Part shown: piece by piece, positions 44,627-53,487 of the stretch
How positions within the stretch are numbered: the first letter of the stretch is position 1
How the letters are laid out: every line of letters starts with the position of its first letter
Source: Hyphomonas oceanitis SCH89
GTDB lineage: Bacteria; Pseudomonadota; Alphaproteobacteria; Caulobacterales; Hyphomonadaceae
Direction: 5' to 3'
Length of the DNA: 64,000 nt
NCBI RefSeq assembly: GCF_000685295.1
Contig: NZ_ARYL01000003.1
Coordinates: forward strand, 1-64,000
Made by a program: the position numbers and the translations under genes
The notes under the pieces: model-generated
Seen by the model: the letters and a program-made list of their open reading frames with translations, nothing else
What the model was told of the DNA's origin: nothing
The model's database searches: none

Positions 44627-45244
44627 ATGAAACTTTACCAGAGCCCAAAGGCGCCAAACCCGGATCGCGTGGTCTTTTTCCTGCGCGCGAAAGGCAAGCT
44701 CGACGCTGTGGAGATGATCGATGTGTCGATCATGGACCAGCAGCACAAGACACCGGAATACCGTGAGGTCTCACCCTATTCGCAGGTGCCGGCGCTGGTG
44801 CTGGACGATGGCACGGCGATCACCGAGAGCCGCGCGATCTGCACCTATCTGGAAGGCATCTTTCCCGAGCCAAACCTGATGGGCACGGACCCGAAGGAGA
44901 AGGCCCTGATCGAGATGTGGGACCGGCGCATCGAGCTGATGTTCTTCATCCAGTTTGCCGGCTGGTTCCGCAATTCGCACCCGATGATGGCGCCGCTGGA
45001 AGTGCCGCAAAGCCCCGAGGCTGCCGCCAAGGGCGAGAAAGCGGCGCGGTCGATGGCCAAGCGCCTCGACGCGCATCTTGCGACCCATGAGTTCGTCGCG
45101 GCAGACCGTTTCTCGATTGCGGATATCACGCTCTACATCGCCGTGGGCTTTGCCCGCGTGATGAAATGGGAGCCGCACAAGGAATTCGAACACCTTGGCC
45201 GCTGGCACGCCGCGATGACCGAGCGCGGGTTCGCGAAGGGCTGA
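44627..45244 (+). CDS. Glutathione S-transferase
   Basis: A 205-residue GST. The thioredoxin-like domain (about 1-80) contains the SNAIL-type segment VPALVLDDGTAITESRAIC, and the helical C-domain ends with FSIADITLYIAVGFA (N-capping box). The N-terminal catalytic residue is likely Ser6 in YQSPKAPNP. Substrate unknown. GGGAGAGAGAAACAG precedes the ATG. It stands alone between the inverted repeat and converging SDR gene. Confidence 0.93.
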   Translation: MKLYQSPKAPNPDRVVFFLRAKGKLDAVEMIDVSIMDQQHKTPEYREVSPYSQVPALVLDDGTAITESRAICTYLEGIFPEPNLMGTDPKEKALIEMWDRRIELMFFIQFAGWFRNSHPMMAPLEVPQSPEAAAKGEKAARSMAKRLDAHLATHEFVAADRFSIADITLYIAVGFARVMKWEPHKEFEHLGRWHAAMTERGFAKG

Positions 45245-45270
45245 GCCCCCCGCAAACCGGTTATTGGGCG

Positions 45271-46059
45271 TCAGGCGTTCTTGATCGACATGCCGCCATC
45301 GACCGGGATGTGAACGCCATTGAGGAATGAGGCAGCCGGCAGGACCAGCGACAGGGTCATGTTGGCGACCTCTTCCGGAATGCCGTAACGGCGCAGCGGC
45401 ACGCGGCGCTTGGCATAGATTTCCTTGTGCTCGTCAGGAATGCCGCTCGTGATGCCCGTGATGATCGGGCCGGGGCAGATGCAGTTCACGGTGATGCCTT
45501 CGCGGCCGAGATCGACCGCAAGGCCGCGCGTCAGGCCGATCACGCCATGCTTGGCAGCGACGTAAGGCGAGTTGCCGGGCGTTGCGCCGAGGCCTTCGGT
45601 GGAGGCGATATTGACGATACGTCCCCAGCCATTCTTGCGCATGTAGGGCAGCGCGGCGCGGATGGCGCGCTGGTGCGAGGTGAGCATGACATTGATGCTC
45701 GGGCCCCAGCTGTCTTCATAGCTTTCCTCGCCGACATCGCCCGCTTTGGCGAAGCCGGCATTGTTCACGAGAATGTCCATGCCGCCGAAATGGGCGGCGG
45801 CCTCGTCGACCACGCGCTTGATGGCGTCAGCGTCGCTCACGTCCAGCGCCCAGCCCTTCACATGGCCGATGCCGGCTGCGTTGATCTCGTCGACAACGCG
45901 GTCGACGTTTTCCTGCTTGAGGTCGGTGACAGCGACATTTGCGCCTTCACGGGCGAAGAGGTGGGCGGTTGCCCTTCCCATGCCGCTGGCCGCGCCGGTG
46001 ATGAGGGCGGTCTTGCCTTTGATGGAGCGGGAAAGTTCCTGATAGGGGGGCTGGGTCAT
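45271..46059 (-). CDS. Short-chain dehydrogenase/reductase
   Basis: A 262-residue SDR with cofactor loop TGAASGMGRATAHLFA (about 20-35), NNAG, Ser in NIASTEGLG and the YVAAK active site. Terminal HIPVDGGMSIKN is typical of classical SDRs. Its ATG overlaps the stop of the thioesterase gene as ATGA (46056-46059), so the two are co-expressed. Substrate unknown. Confidence 0.93.
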   Translation of the reverse strand: MTQPPYQELSRSIKGKTALITGAASGMGRATAHLFAREGANVAVTDLKQENVDRVVDEINAAGIGHVKGWALDVSDADAIKRVVDEAAAHFGGMDILVNNAGFAKAGDVGEESYEDSWGPSINVMLTSHQRAIRAALPYMRKNGWGRIVNIASTEGLGATPGNSPYVAAKHGVIGLTRGLAVDLGREGITVNCICPGPIITGITSGIPDEHKEIYAKRRVPLRRYGIPEEVANMTLSLVLPAASFLNGVHIPVDGGMSIKNA

Positions 46060-46484
46060 GCTTTGGGCCTTTTCACTTTGATTGTGCCGGAAAAATTGAG
46101 AACGGGGCGGCCGTCAGCCGTGATGATGCCGCGTACGAAGGTGATGGAGCGGCCCTGGCGCAGCAGGTCGCCGCGCGCCTCGAGCAGTTCGCCTTCGCGG
46201 GCGCCGTCGAGGAATTCTGCGGTAAAGGCGACGGTAAGGCCATAAACGCCCTCCATGCCCTGATGGCCGATGGCGAAGAGGGCATAGTCCGCGAAGGTCA
46301 TCAGGCAGCCGCCGTGCACGACGCCGCCGGCGTTCATGTGCTTGCGCTGGGCGCGAAAGGCCGCAACCGGGCCTTTTTCGTCGGTCCGCATGTAGAACGG
46401 GCCGGCCGTGTCATATTCGAATGGCTCTTCGGGCCAGGTGTGCCAGCCCTTGAACTCGCCTTCTGTTACTTCCGTCGTCACCAT
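46056..46484 (-). CDS. Hot-dog thioesterase (PaaI family)
   Basis: A 142-residue hot-dog thioesterase with the active-site segment NAGGVVHGGCLMTFADYALF. Substrate unknown. Start choice is uncertain: ATG 46484 has GGAGG 12 nt upstream, while an ATG 18 codons earlier would add a Lys-rich, non-conserved stretch. It overlaps the SDR gene downstream and is divergent from the acyl-CoA dehydrogenase. Confidence 0.85.
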   Translation of the reverse strand: MVTTEVTEGEFKGWHTWPEEPFEYDTAGPFYMRTDEKGPVAAFRAQRKHMNAGGVVHGGCLMTFADYALFAIGHQGMEGVYGLTVAFTAEFLDGAREGELLEARGDLLRQGRSITFVRGIITADGRPVLNFSGTIKVKRPKA

Positions 46485-46591
46485 TTGCGGCTTGTTCCTC
46501 CCTTTTGGCTTTGATACCGCACGGTCACCCTTCGACAAGCGTGCCCCAACGGCATATCATCTTGCCGACAAACATAAATGGGAGCCTCCAT

Positions 46592-47752
46592 ATGGCCTTC
46601 GATGCCGAAATCCGCGCTGCACTGATCGAACAGGTGCGCCGCTTCGTGACCGAGAAATGCATACCGATCGAGGCCGAAGTCGGCGACAATGATGCCGTGC
46701 CGCAATCCATCGTCGACGAGATGAAGAATCTCGGCCTGTTCGGCATTGCCGTGCCGGAAGAATACGGTGGCCTCGCGCTCGACATGGAAACCGAATGCCT
46801 CGTGGCGTTCGAACTCGGCCACACGTCGCCAGCCTTCCGCTCGGTTGCAGGCACCAATATTGGTATCGGCAGCCAGGCGCTGGTTCTGTTCGGTACGGAT
46901 GCGCAGAAATCCAAATGGCTGCCCGGCATTGCCAGCGGCGACCTGATCGCGAGCTTCGCGCTGACCGAGCCGGAAGCAGGCTCTGACGCCGGCAGCCTGA
47001 CCACGAAAGCGATCCGCGACGGCGACCATTACGTGCTGAACGGCACCAAGCGCTATATCACCAATGCCAACAAGGCGGACCTGTTCACCGTCATGGCGCG
47101 CACCGATCCGTCGACGCCGGGCGCCAAGGGCGTCAGCGCCTTCATCGTCGAGCGTAATACGCCGGGCGTGTCGGTCGGCCAGCCCGAGAAGAAGATGGGC
47201 CAGCAGGGCGCGCATATCTGCGACGTGATCTTCGAAAACGCACGCGTGCCGGTCGAGAACCGCCTTGCGGGCGAGGGCGAAGGCTTCAAGGTGGCCATGA
47301 GCGTGCTCGACAAGGGTCGCCTGCACATCTCGGCTGTCGCCACGGGTGTGTCAGAGCGCCTGATCAAGGAAATGGTCAACTATTCGCTGGAGCGCAAACA
47401 GTTCGGCAAGCCGATCATGGAACACCAGATGATTCAGGCCATGATCGCCGACAGCCAGGCCGAGACCTATGCGGCCCGCTGCATGATCCTCGACGCTGCC
47501 CGCCGCCGCGATGCGGGCGAGGATGTCACCATGCTGGCCTCGTGCACGAAACTGTTTGCCACCGAGGCCTGTGGCCGCGTGGCAGACCGCGCCGTGCAGG
47601 TGTTCGGCGGGGCCGGTTACGTCACCGATTATGGCATTGAGCGTTTCTACCGCGACGTCCGCATCTTCCGCCTCTATGAAGGCACGACTCAGATTCAACA
47701 GATCATCATTGCGCGGGAACTCGCCCGCGCCGCCAAAGCGGGAAAGCTATAA
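46592..47752 (+). CDS. Acyl-CoA dehydrogenase
   Basis: A 386-residue FAD enzyme that desaturates acyl-CoA. Signatures are FALTEPEAGSDAGSLTTKA, YVLNGTKRYITNA and QVFGGAGYVTDYGIERFYRDVRIFRLYEGTTQIQ, with the catalytic Glu in YEGTT. GGGAGCCTCC precedes the ATG. Its TAA is immediately followed by the ATG of the serine hydrolase gene, so the two are coupled. Confidence 0.95.
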   Translation: MAFDAEIRAALIEQVRRFVTEKCIPIEAEVGDNDAVPQSIVDEMKNLGLFGIAVPEEYGGLALDMETECLVAFELGHTSPAFRSVAGTNIGIGSQALVLFGTDAQKSKWLPGIASGDLIASFALTEPEAGSDAGSLTTKAIRDGDHYVLNGTKRYITNANKADLFTVMARTDPSTPGAKGVSAFIVERNTPGVSVGQPEKKMGQQGAHICDVIFENARVPVENRLAGEGEGFKVAMSVLDKGRLHISAVATGVSERLIKEMVNYSLERKQFGKPIMEHQMIQAMIADSQAETYAARCMILDAARRRDAGEDVTMLASCTKLFATEACGRVADRAVQVFGGAGYVTDYGIERFYRDVRIFRLYEGTTQIQQIIIARELARAAKAGKL

Positions 47753-48988
47753 ATGTTCGACCACGACCCTACAGACCCGCACGAAGTTGGCCTCAATCCT
47801 GACCGTCTCGCGGCCATTCCTGAGTATTTCCAGACCAACTATATCGACACCGGCAAGGTGCCCTGCATGGCGACGCTGGTCTCGCGCGGCGGCGAGATCG
47901 CGCTGGAAGACTATTCCGGCACGACACATCTCGGCAGCGGCGAGCCCATCGGCCCGCACACGATCTTCCGCATGTACTCCATGACCAAGCCGATCACCTC
48001 GCTGGCCGCCATGATGCTGTTCGAGGAGGGCAAGCTGCGCCTCGACCATGATGTCAGCCGGTACATTCCCGAATTCGCGGACGTGATGGTCTATGAGAGC
48101 GGCGAGGGTGATGCGATCAAGACCCGCAAGCCGGACCGGCCGATGAAAGTGCTGGACCTCTTCACCCATACGTCAGGCCTCACCTATGGCTTCATGATGC
48201 AGCATCCCGTGGATGCGCTGTACCGCAAGGAAAAGATCGGTCGGCCTGACGAGACGCTCCTGCAAATGTCGAAGCGCCTCGCAAAGCTGCCGCTGCAATG
48301 CTCGCCCGGTGATGAATGGTGGTACAGCCACTCGATCGATGTGCTCGGTGCAATTGTCGAGATTGCATCCGGCATGGAGCTCGACGCCTTCTTCCGCGAG
48401 CGCATCACGGGCCCACTTGGCATGCACGATACAGACTTCTGGGTGCCGGAAGACAAGATCGACCGCCTGATGGCTTGCTACCAGAAAGATGCGCTAACGG
48501 GCGAAACAACGCTGGCCGATGCGGCAGGCGCAGAGTCCCGCCTCTATGCGAAACGCCCGACCCTGCTGAATGGCGGCGGCGGTCTCGTGTCCACCATGCG
48601 CGACTATCATCGCTTCTGCCTGATGATCCTGCGCGGCGGCACGCTCGATGGCCAGCGTATTATCAGTCCCAAGACGCTGGAATTCATGCGCCAGAACCAT
48701 CTACCTTTCGGCCAGACCATGCGCGACATGGGCAAGTCCATGTTCACCGAAGTCATGGCCGATGGCGTCGGCTTTGGCCTTGGCGGCTCGGTGGTTACCG
48801 ATGTTGTCGCCGGCATGCAGCCGGGCAGCGAGGGCACGTTCAGCTGGGGCGGCCTTGCCTCCACCTATTTCTGGATCGACCCGGAAGAAGAGATCATCGG
48901 CATTCAGGCAACGCAGCTCATGCCGTCCTCCTCCTATCCGATGCGCCAGCAATTCCAGCAGCTTGCCTATGCGGCGATCGACTGGTGA
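47753..48988 (+). CDS. Beta-lactamase-family serine hydrolase (esterase-type)
   Basis: A 411-residue class C-like serine hydrolase. The SxxK site is Ser76-Met-Thr-Lys79 in MYSMTKPIT, and a Tyr191-Ser-His segment takes the place of YxN. No signal peptide is seen, which argues for a cytoplasmic esterase rather than a beta-lactamase. It follows the acyl-CoA dehydrogenase without a gap, and its stop overlaps the next gene as GTGA. Confidence 0.9.
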   Translation: MFDHDPTDPHEVGLNPDRLAAIPEYFQTNYIDTGKVPCMATLVSRGGEIALEDYSGTTHLGSGEPIGPHTIFRMYSMTKPITSLAAMMLFEEGKLRLDHDVSRYIPEFADVMVYESGEGDAIKTRKPDRPMKVLDLFTHTSGLTYGFMMQHPVDALYRKEKIGRPDETLLQMSKRLAKLPLQCSPGDEWWYSHSIDVLGAIVEIASGMELDAFFRERITGPLGMHDTDFWVPEDKIDRLMACYQKDALTGETTLADAAGAESRLYAKRPTLLNGGGGLVSTMRDYHRFCLMILRGGTLDGQRIISPKTLEFMRQNHLPFGQTMRDMGKSMFTEVMADGVGFGLGGSVVTDVVAGMQPGSEGTFSWGGLASTYFWIDPEEEIIGIQATQLMPSSSYPMRQQFQQLAYAAIDW

Positions 48989-49650
48989 GACTTCTCCGAT
49001 CTCTCTTGGCGGTCGGAACAGCCACACTGGTATTGGCGCAGGCCGCCAATGCACAGGATTGGTTGTATTATAAGAACAGCAAAGCTGAAGCAGGGCGTAT
49101 GCTGAACGAATTCGTTGAAGCTTCGAAAGAGCGCTCTGGGGCGGATGTCTCGGAATTTAATGCTTTTCGGGTTCAATATTTGAAGCTAGCGGGACCAGAC
49201 GGGGATAAGTGCTTCTATGGCTGTTCTGGCGGTCTGGCAGGTGATGCTCCCAATATTGGTAGCCAAGAGTTCCGAGATTATCTTGCTAATACCGCAATTG
49301 CAGAAGCGGCTATATCTGCGGATATTCCGAGTGAAGCGGTCGGCTCCATTTTAACTGCTGGAGCACTCGTCGCAGAGTGGAAGAAATCGCATGCTGGCCC
49401 TCCAAAAGCGGGCAACAGATCATTGGCAGACTACATCGACTCTGTGCAAACAGTCGGTGCCAAGATTCAATCTCCAAACTGGTTCTATCTGCAAGGTTGT
49501 ATCGCATCGGAGCCGAGCTTGCAGGAGCTGGGCCGACATGTTGATGCTATTAGCGACAGCATTTTGCACATGCCTTCAATTTCCAAGTCGGATACAGAGA
49601 CGCTTATGAAGCTGCGGGTATCACTGCGCGATATTGGATATCGACCATGA
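48985..49650 (+). CDS. Orphan secreted protein, unknown, AT-richer
   Basis: A 221-residue protein I do not recognise. It has a signal peptide (cleavage near ANA-QD, residues 22-25) and a Cys pair in DKCFYGCSGG with a later Cys in LQGCIASE. GTG at 48985 overlaps the previous stop as GTGA. From about 49060 the codons are markedly richer in A/T than in neighbours (for example many third-position A and T), suggesting recent acquisition. It overlaps the DUF3253 gene by ATGA, so it is embedded in an otherwise ordinary run. Confidence 0.75.
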   Translation: MRLLRSLLAVGTATLVLAQAANAQDWLYYKNSKAEAGRMLNEFVEASKERSGADVSEFNAFRVQYLKLAGPDGDKCFYGCSGGLAGDAPNIGSQEFRDYLANTAIAEAAISADIPSEAVGSILTAGALVAEWKKSHAGPPKAGNRSLADYIDSVQTVGAKIQSPNWFYLQGCIASEPSLQELGRHVDAISDSILHMPSISKSDTETLMKLRVSLRDIGYRP

Positions 49651-49904
49651 CAGAGCCAAAAAATCCTGTGCGCGAGGCGATCCTGTCGCTGACCGCCGAA
49701 TGCGGCGTCGGCAAGACGATCAGCGCCGAACAGGCAGCCCGTGCCGTGAGCGAGGAAAACTTCCAGCGCGTACTCAAGGATGTGCGCGCTGAAGCCGTCC
49801 GACTCGCCAAAGCGGGCACGATTGCGATCTATCGCAAAGGCAAGCCGGTGGAAAATCTTGATACGTTCAAGGGCGTCTACCGGCTCGGCCTGCCGCCAGC
49901 CTAG
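49647..49904 (+). CDS. DUF3253 protein
   Basis: An 85-residue small basic protein with a winged-helix-like pattern: REAILSLTAECGVGKTISAEQAARAV, a middle helix VLKDVRAEAVRLAKAG and a C-terminal strand IAIYRKGKPVENLDTFKGVYRLGL. It matches the DUF3253 family, whose function is not established though the fold suggests nucleic-acid binding. It starts within the stop of the preceding gene (ATGA at 49647-49650). Confidence 0.8.
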   Translation: MTEPKNPVREAILSLTAECGVGKTISAEQAARAVSEENFQRVLKDVRAEAVRLAKAGTIAIYRKGKPVENLDTFKGVYRLGLPPA

Positions 49905-49929
49905 TCTGCGGCAGGCTCCGGTTCGGCCC

Positions 49930-50448
49930 TTACGGCTGGTAGCGGTTGCCGTACCGGCGCAGGTCGGTTCGCACCGTGTCGCCCCTGATATGCAGCACGT
50001 AGAGCCGGTCGAACTCGCCTGCCTCGTTAATTTCCGTGCCGGGATCGCCGCCCAACTGTTCTACCAGTGGGGGCGTTGTGTTGGAGTGGCCGACGACCAG
50101 AATTGTACCTGTCTGCGTTGTCAGCTCACTGGCAAAGGCGAGCAGGTCTGAGGCATCATATATCTCGACAGGCACATTCAGAGCGGCCGCTAGGGGCGCC
50201 GCTGTCTGGCGTGTGCGTGCTGTGTCGGTGGAATAGATCCGTGTGATACCGGCCTTTTTCAGCGTCAGCGCAAGTTCTTCAGCCCGTGCCTGGCCTTCAT
50301 CTGTCAGCGAGGGGTCATCGCCGACCTGCTTTTCCGCGTGGCGGACAAGGTAGATCACCGTTTCCGGTGGTGGCGGTGAAGACATGCAGGCGGCAGACAG
50401 AACCGCAGCGGCCATCAGGCCCGCAAAGGCGCGCCGGGAAACCCTCAT
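49930..50448 (-). CDS. Histidine phosphatase family lipoprotein
   Basis: A 172-residue phosphoglycerate-mutase-like protein. The signal peptide has a Tat-like RR near the start and lipobox SAAC (about 18-21). The catalytic motif is YLVRHAEK, followed by STDTARTRQTA and VVGHSNTTP with the second His. It is probably a periplasmic phosphatase; the substrate is unknown. Its ATG overlaps the stop of the DUF3291 gene. Confidence 0.88.
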   Translation of the reverse strand: MRVSRRAFAGLMAAAVLSAACMSSPPPPETVIYLVRHAEKQVGDDPSLTDEGQARAEELALTLKKAGITRIYSTDTARTRQTAAPLAAALNVPVEIYDASDLLAFASELTTQTGTILVVGHSNTTPPLVEQLGGDPGTEINEAGEFDRLYVLHIRGDTVRTDLRRYGNRYQP

Positions 50449-50933
50449 GCGACTTGGGGTCTGGCGATGGGGTCATCCAGCGAGAAAGCGTAGGAACTCG
50501 GGCCGTGCATGCGCAGATGCTGCAGGCGGTCCCATCCGTCACTCATCGTGAAACGCTCGTCACGTGGGGCCCACCACATGACGAATCCGGGGCCCTGGCT
50601 GCGGTCGAGCTGCGATTGCAGGCGGCGCATGCCGGCCGGGTGCGTCTTGCCGGAATAGACGAAGCGCCGCATTTCCTCGAGCGATGTCCAGCCGGCCATG
50701 GTGCAGACATCCGGTATGCCCAGCTCTTCCGCATAGGGGAATGCCTGATACAGGTCGCGCCAGATGCCACTGGGCTCGCGAACGCCATGGCGATGCCAGT
50801 GAAGCCCTTCGAAGGAGTCGGCGTCGCTGAAAATTCGCGGCAGGATCGACAGGAAAACCCGCACGAACTCATTCTCGAACGTAAACGCGCCTGTCGGGCG
50901 CGCACAGTTGAAATGAATCAGCCTGTAATCCAT
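50445..50933 (-). CDS. DUF3291 protein
   Basis: A 162-residue protein resembling DUF3291, a dimeric alpha-beta-barrel-like family of unknown function. Typical is the SLEEMRRFVYSGKTHPAGMRRL segment, and a Trp-rich middle MWWAPRDERFTM. I chose the ATG at 50933; a longer frame adds 17 residues from a GC-rich leader. The stop overlaps the phosphatase start as ATGA. A 7-bp dyad lies 62 bp upstream. Confidence 0.78.
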   Translation of the reverse strand: MDYRLIHFNCARPTGAFTFENEFVRVFLSILPRIFSDADSFEGLHWHRHGVREPSGIWRDLYQAFPYAEELGIPDVCTMAGWTSLEEMRRFVYSGKTHPAGMRRLQSQLDRSQGPGFVMWWAPRDERFTMSDGWDRLQHLRMHGPSSYAFSLDDPIARPQVA

Positions 50934-50994
50934 GCAGGTAACCGCCCCCCCGGCCCAAATATATAGTCGCCGGGAAAATGTCACGGATGCCTTA

Positions 50995-51012
50995 CTCCAG
51001 TGTTAACTGGAG
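50995..51012 (-). promoter_or_regulatory. 18-bp dyad upstream of the DUF3291 gene
   Basis: CTCCAGT (50995-51001) and ACTGGAG (51006-51012) flank GTTA. It lies between the end of the enoyl-CoA hydratase gene and the DUF3291 start on the same strand. There is no T run, so an operator is more likely than a terminator. SoxR/MerR sites have a similar size and TTAAC centre, but the match is only partial. Confidence 0.35.
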
Positions 51013-51037
51013 CGGAATTTCTGCAATCTGAAGATGA

Positions 51038-51838
51038 TTATTTGCCTTTGAAGACGGCTTTCCGCTTGCCGAGAAAGGCCTTAACGCCCTCAGCAAAATC
51101 TTCAGAGCGGCCAGCGGTGCGCTGGGACAGGCGCTCGGCCCGCAGGGCTCCTTCGAAATCGCCGTCACAGGCCGACCAGATCAGCTTGCGCGTCATGGCG
51201 AGCGCCATTGTCGGACCTTCGCTGAGCTGCTTGGCCAGCTGTTTTGCCGTGTCCATTAGCGCGTCGTCTTCGACCACGCGGTTGACGAGGCCCCAGGACA
51301 TGGCCTGTTCGGCAGGAATCTTTTCGCCCAGCAGGGCCATTTCCATGGCGCGAACACGGCCGATCGTGCGGGCCAGCAGGTAGGTCGAACCGCCATCGGG
51401 AACGAGGCCGATGCGGCGGAATGCCTGCAGGAAGTAGCCGCTCTTGGCGCAGATCACGAGATCGCCGATCAGGCCGAGGGCGCAGCCGACACCGGCTGCC
51501 GCGCCGTTCACGGCCGTGATGACCGGATGCGGGTGGTCCTGAATGGCCAGGATGAGCGGATTATAGTGGGTTTCCAGGGCGCGGCCGGCATCGGGCATCG
51601 AGCCCGGATGGCTGAGCGCCGTGCCGCTGCCGGGGTTTGCGCCGAGGTTCGCACCAGAGCAGAAGCCGCGGCCTTTGCCTGTGAGGATCGTGCAGCGGGC
51701 TTCGCGCGCAGCCGTCTCGAACGCATGCAACAGTTCTTGTGCGGTATCGATTCCGCAGGCGTTCATGGTGGACGCATCGTCGAAGCTGATGATGGCCGTA
51801 TCGCCGTCCAGTTCGTAGGAAATTTTTGAATAGGCCAT
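51038..51838 (-). CDS. Enoyl-CoA hydratase/isomerase
   Basis: A 266-residue crotonase-family protein. Oxyanion segments are RGFCSGANLG and VNGAAAGVGCALGLIGD; RRIGLVPDGGSTYLLAR carries the usual catalytic region but with Asp where many have Glu. It hydrates or isomerises enoyl-CoA. GGGAGAGAAAC precedes the ATG at 51838. It is divergent from the aldehyde dehydrogenase across about 150 bp. Confidence 0.93.
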   Translation of the reverse strand: MAYSKISYELDGDTAIISFDDASTMNACGIDTAQELLHAFETAAREARCTILTGKGRGFCSGANLGANPGSGTALSHPGSMPDAGRALETHYNPLILAIQDHPHPVITAVNGAAAGVGCALGLIGDLVICAKSGYFLQAFRRIGLVPDGGSTYLLARTIGRVRAMEMALLGEKIPAEQAMSWGLVNRVVEDDALMDTAKQLAKQLSEGPTMALAMTRKLIWSACDGDFEGALRAERLSQRTAGRSEDFAEGVKAFLGKRKAVFKGK

Positions 51839-51989
51839 CTTTGTTTCTCTCCCGGAAGTTTGTGTCGGCAATCTAGTAAGTTTGCCCGCCTTGTGAACGC
51901 CTCACGCAAGGGCAATGCATTTCGCTTTGTTAAGTGCTGAACGCGAGCTACACTGTTCACTTACAAATATGGCTATGGGAGATTCTGGA

Positions 51990-53426
51990 ATGGCACTCGA
52001 CAGCGCAACAGGCAGCGGCATGAGCTCCATCCTCACGCGACAAAAGGCGGCAAACCTGCGCGACGGCATACCGTCCGCTGCGAAAAGGATCGAATGGCTC
52101 GACAAGTCCATCGACCTTCTGATCACCCACGGCGACGCCTTCAACGAGGCCATGTGCGAGGATTTCGGCCATCGTTCCAAGGACCAGTCGGCCTTTACCG
52201 ACATTGCGTCCTCGATCGCCGCGCTCAAGTTTGCCAAGAAGCACCTTCACAAGTGGATGCAGCCAGACAAGCGCGGCGTCGAGTTCCCGCTCAATCTTCT
52301 GGGCTCCAAAGCGCAGATCCAGTTCCAGCCAAAAGGCGTGATCGGCGTCATCAGCCCGTGGAACTTCCCGGTCAACCTGACCTTCACGCCGCTTGCGGGT
52401 GTCTTCGCCGCCGGCAACCGTTGCATGATCAAGCCGTCGGAATTCACCGAGGCGACGTCGGAACTGATGAAGTCCGTGATTGCGCAATATTATGACGAGG
52501 AAGAAATGGCCGTAATCACCGGCGGCCCCGAAGTCGGCGCCGAGTTCACGAAGCTGCCTTTCGACCATATCCTCTTCACTGGCGCGACTTCTGTTGCAAA
52601 GCACGTCATGCGTGCGGCAGCCGACAACCTTGTCCCGCTCACGCTTGAGCTGGGCGGCAAGAGCCCGGTCATTCTTGGCCGCTCCGCTGACATGCAGAAA
52701 GCCGCCAACCGCATCATGGCCGGCAAGACACTTAACGCCGGGCAGATCTGCCTCGCGCCAGACTATGCCTTCGTGCCCAAGGAAAAGACCGCCGAGTTCA
52801 CAGCGGCTGCCACGAGTGCGGTCCAGAAAATGTTCCCGTCCGGACTGAAGGACAATGACGACTACACGTCCATCGTAAATCAGCGCCACTATGATCGGAT
52901 CATGTCCTATATAGAGGACGCGCGGGCCAAAGGCGCTGAAGTGATCGAAATCAATCCGACCGGAGACAATTTCTCGCAACAGCCTCACCACAAGATCGCA
53001 CCGCACATCATCGTCGACCCGACCGACGACATGACCGTGATGCAGGACGAGATCTTCGGCCCCATCCTGCCGATCAAGTCCTATGGTGAAACCAGTGATG
53101 CGATTGCCTACATCAACGCCCATGACCGCCCGCTGGGGCTCTACTATTTCGGCGAGGATTCGGCCGAGCGCGACAAGGTGCTCAACAATACGACTTCGGG
53201 CGGCGTTACCGTCAATGATGTGCTCTTCCATGTCGCACAGGAAGACCTGCCATTCGGCGGCGTTGGCCCCTCCGGCATGGGCAGCTACCATGGCCGCGAA
53301 GGCTTCTACGAATTCAGTCACCGCAAGTCCGTCTATACCCAAACCGGCAGTGAGATGCTGGCCATGATCCGTCCTCCCTATGGCGACGCTTTCCGCAAGC
53401 AGGTGAAAGGTCGCCTGAAGCGTTGA
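51990..53426 (+). CDS. Aldehyde dehydrogenase (coniferyl-aldehyde type)
   Basis: A 478-residue NAD(P)-dependent aldehyde dehydrogenase. Catalytic Cys254 is in NAGQICLAPDY and Glu220 in LELGGKSPVILG; the CLAPDY form is typical of the coniferyl-aldehyde/fatty-aldehyde dehydrogenase group. The C-terminal hydrophobic anchor seen in some relatives is absent. Start at 51990 with GGGAG upstream; an in-frame ATG seven codons earlier is possible. Confidence 0.94.
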   Translation: MALDSATGSGMSSILTRQKAANLRDGIPSAAKRIEWLDKSIDLLITHGDAFNEAMCEDFGHRSKDQSAFTDIASSIAALKFAKKHLHKWMQPDKRGVEFPLNLLGSKAQIQFQPKGVIGVISPWNFPVNLTFTPLAGVFAAGNRCMIKPSEFTEATSELMKSVIAQYYDEEEMAVITGGPEVGAEFTKLPFDHILFTGATSVAKHVMRAAADNLVPLTLELGGKSPVILGRSADMQKAANRIMAGKTLNAGQICLAPDYAFVPKEKTAEFTAAATSAVQKMFPSGLKDNDDYTSIVNQRHYDRIMSYIEDARAKGAEVIEINPTGDNFSQQPHHKIAPHIIVDPTDDMTVMQDEIFGPILPIKSYGETSDAIAYINAHDRPLGLYYFGEDSAERDKVLNNTTSGGVTVNDVLFHVAQEDLPFGGVGPSGMGSYHGREGFYEFSHRKSVYTQTGSEMLAMIRPPYGDAFRKQVKGRLKR

Positions 53427-53487
53427 CGGTTTAGACTTTCGTATTACCTCCCGCACTATATTGAGCCGTTGGCACGGAGGCCATGAC

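Noticed and set aside
50995-51012. SoxR box upstream of the DUF3291 gene
   Set aside because: Size and TTAAC centre are similar, but the arms differ from CCTCAAGT and the centre is not symmetric, so only a generic dyad is reported.
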